DNA from: an uncultured Clostridium sp.
GTDB taxonomy: Bacteria > Bacillota > Clostridia > TANB77 > CAG-508
Direction of reading: 5' to 3'
Length of the DNA stretch: 6,825 bases
NCBI GenBank assembly: GCA_948465625.1
Contig: CAOJXM010000058.1
Coordinates: 1-6,825, forward strand
A program made the position numbers and the translations under genes. The notes beneath the pieces were generated by a model, which was not told where the DNA came from, made no database searches, and saw only the letters and a program-made list of their open reading frames with translations. Shown here piece by piece: positions 4,946 through 6,825 of the stretch. Numbering within the stretch: position 1 is the stretch's first letter; each line of letters opens with the position of its first letter.

Positions 4946-6825
4946 ATGAATGAGAAGTACGAGCCAAAGGATTTTGAAGAGAAAATTTATCAAGAGTGGA
5001 ATGAGAAAGGGTATTTTACACCAGTGGTAGATAAAACGAAAATACCATATACGATTGTAATTCCACCACCTAATATTACAGGTAGGCTACATATGGGGCA
5101 TGCCTTGGTTAATACATTACAAGATATTTTGATTCGCTATAAAAAGTTGAGAGGTTTTAATACATTATGGATTCCAGGAACAGACCATGCTTCGATTGCA
5201 ACAGAGGTTAAGATTGTAGAGAAGTTAAGAGAGGAAGGTACAACGAAAGAGGAGATTGGTCGAGAGGAGTTTTTAAAAAGAGCATGGCAATGGAAAGAGG
5301 AGTATGGGGGAACGATTACAAACCAAATTAAGAAGTTGGGGTGTGCTTGTGATTGGACAAGAGAGAGATTTACATTAGATGAAGGTTTGTCAAAGGCTGT
5401 TGTCAGCGTTTTTAAGAAGATGTATGATAAAGGGGCAATTTATAAAGGAAAAAGGATGATAAATTGGTGTCCAACTTGTAAGACTTCGATTTCAGATGCT
5501 GAGGTGGAGTTTGAGGAGGAGGCTTCGCATTTATGGCATATCCGTTATTATACCAAGGATGGAAAGAATTATGTTACAGTTGCAACGACTAGACCAGAAA
5601 CGATGTTGGGAGATACAGCAGTAGCAGTTCACCCAGAGGATGAAAGATACAAAGACATGGTAGGAAAAACAGTGGTGGTGCCAATTGTTAATCGAGAAAT
5701 TCCAATTATAGCAGATGAGTTTGTAGAAAAGGAATTTGGAACTGGTACAGTAAAGGTAACACCAACACATGATAATAATGATTATGAAGTAGGAATCAAA
5801 CACAACCTAGAATTTATCGAAGTGTTTGATGAGGCAGGTATCATGTTAAATGTTGTTCCAAAGTATGAAGGAATGGAGCTTTTAACAGCAAGAAAAGCAA
5901 TTGTAGAGGATTTAAAGAAATTAGGAGCATTAGAAAAAACAGAAGAATATACCCATAATGTAGGAAAATGTTATCGTTGCCATAAAACAATTGAGCCTAG
6001 AATATCAGAGCAATGGTTTATGAAAATGGAAGATTTGGCAAAACCAGCATTAAAAGTAGTAAGAGAAAAACAAGTTAAATTTGTACCAGAACGATTTGAG
6101 AAAACGTATTTTCATTGGATGGAAAATGTAAGAGATTGGTGTATTTCGAGACAATTATGGTGGGGACACAGAATTCCTGCATACTATTGTAAAGAGTGTG
6201 GAGAAATTATGGTAGAAGAAAGTAAACCACAAATGTGTACAAAATGTGGAAGCAAAAACATAGAACAAGATGAGGATACCTTGGATACTTGGTTTAGTTC
6301 TGCTTTATGGCCATTTTCTACCATGGGTTGGCCAGAAGAAACAGAGGATTTAAAATACTTTTATCCAACCAATACCTTAGTGACAGCCTATGATATTATC
6401 TTTTTCTGGGTAGCTAGAATGATTTTTTCTAGTCTAGAGCATATGAAAGAAATTCCATTTGATACAGTATTTATGCATGGATTAGTAAGAGATGCACAAG
6501 GAAGAAAGATGTCAAAATCATTGGGAAATGGAATTGACCCATTAGATATTATTAAGGAATATGGAACAGATGCTTTAAGATTTTCGTTGGTACAAAACAT
6601 GACATTAGGAAATGATATTAAATATTCAACGGATAAAGCAGGTGCAGCTAAAAACTTTGCCAATAAAATTTGGAATGCTTCTAAATTTGTTATGGCAAAT
6701 TTGGAAAAAGAAAAAGAGACAATAGAAGAGTTAGTAAAACAAGAAGGAGAGAGTAGCGCAAATACTCAAAGTGTATGGGAGCAATTAGAACTACAAAGGG
6801 AAGATAAGTGGATTATTAACAAATT
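4946..6825 (+). CDS. valS: Valine--tRNA ligase, 5' portion (runs off the window)
   Basis: Class I synthetase that charges tRNA-Val with valine in the cytoplasm. The frame stays open from 4946 to the edge, giving 626 full codons of the usual 880 or so; the missing part is the rest of the anticodon-binding domain and the C-terminal coiled coil. Motifs in order: PPPNITGRLHMGH (40-52) with the HMGH form of the HIGH motif, GTDHASIATE (78-87), zinc-type WCPTC (174-178), CP1 editing domain with TTRPET (214-219) and THDNNDYEVG (274-283), a second Cys pair CYRC (342-345), WWGHRIP (405-411), a zinc-knuckle set Cys415/418/431/434, FSSALWPFSTMGWP (450-463) and KMSKS (521-525). AGGAGG (4932-4937) precedes the ATG by 8 nt. 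The T-box upstream with a valine specifier agrees with this identity. Glutamate codon choice changes sharply near codon 192. The protein reads as intact and functional. Confidence 0.98.
   Translation, partial: MNEKYEPKDFEEKIYQEWNEKGYFTPVVDKTKIPYTIVIPPPNITGRLHMGHALVNTLQDILIRYKKLRGFNTLWIPGTDHASIATEVKIVEKLREEGTTKEEIGREEFLKRAWQWKEEYGGTITNQIKKLGCACDWTRERFTLDEGLSKAVVSVFKKMYDKGAIYKGKRMINWCPTCKTSISDAEVEFEEEASHLWHIRYYTKDGKNYVTVATTRPETMLGDTAVAVHPEDERYKDMVGKTVVVPIVNREIPIIADEFVEKEFGTGTVKVTPTHDNNDYEVGIKHNLEFIEVFDEAGIMLNVVPKYEGMELLTARKAIVEDLKKLGALEKTEEYTHNVGKCYRCHKTIEPRISEQWFMKMEDLAKPALKVVREKQVKFVPERFEKTYFHWMENVRDWCISRQLWWGHRIPAYYCKECGEIMVEESKPQMCTKCGSKNIEQDEDTLDTWFSSALWPFSTMGWPEETEDLKYFYPTNTLVTAYDIIFFWVARMIFSSLEHMKEIPFDTVFMHGLVRDAQGRKMSKSLGNGIDPLDIIKEYGTDALRFSLVQNMTLGNDIKYSTDKAGAAKNFANKIWNASKFVMANLEKEKETIEELVKQEGESSANTQSVWEQLELQREDKWIINK

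Noticed and set aside
5531..6663. Antisense open frames opposite valS (5531-5803 and 6388-6663, minus strand)
   Set aside because: valS reads intact through both regions with conserved motifs, and the antisense translations show no protein-like pattern.

Overview
This is a strongly AT-rich window with A/T-ending codons and AGGAGG-type ribosome binding sites. It has a T-box leader and the cell-division genes of a Gram-positive low-GC bacterium. The mix of FtsEX with a secreted M23 peptidase, an S41 peptidase and a T-box-controlled valS suggests a Clostridia-type Bacillota. The species cannot be named from the sequence. All genes are on the + strand.

Layout. Positions 1-372 are a gene-free AT-rich stretch holding a good sigma-A-type promoter (156-185) and a hairpin directly before the ftsE ribosome binding site. 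ftsE (373-1059), ftsX (1043-1951) and a secreted coiled-coil plus M23 peptidase (1963-3111) form a tight operon. It is closed by a 15-bp perfect intrinsic terminator (3118-3161). ctpA (3306-4511), a membrane-anchored PDZ/S41 peptidase, appears to be its own unit, with a TATAAT box lying inside an inverted repeat. A consensus promoter (4553-4580) then drives a valine T-box leader (about 4595-4834) ahead of valS. valS starts at 4946 and runs off the right edge, with about 626 of roughly 880 codons present.

How the genes work together. FtsE (ATPase) and FtsX (four-helix membrane partner) form a type VII ABC mechanotransmission complex, which passes ATP hydrolysis on to an extracytoplasmic cell-wall hydrolase. 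The third gene encodes that partner: signal peptide, long coiled coil, and an M23 domain with all expected zinc and catalytic residues, so it should cut peptidoglycan itself rather than only activate an amidase. The S41 peptidase next door could process exported proteins, possibly including this hydrolase, but nothing in the sequence proves that. The valS unit is unrelated in function. Its leader carries a GTA (valine) specifier, a T-box sequence and mutually exclusive antiterminator and terminator helices.

Most of the window is ordinary conserved housekeeping DNA. I see no new multi-gene system. The points most worth a second look are a small repeat-like element wedged between the valS T-box terminator and the valS ribosome binding site, an abrupt change in Glu/Lys codon choice about 190 codons into valS, and the intact active site of the FtsEX-linked M23 protein.
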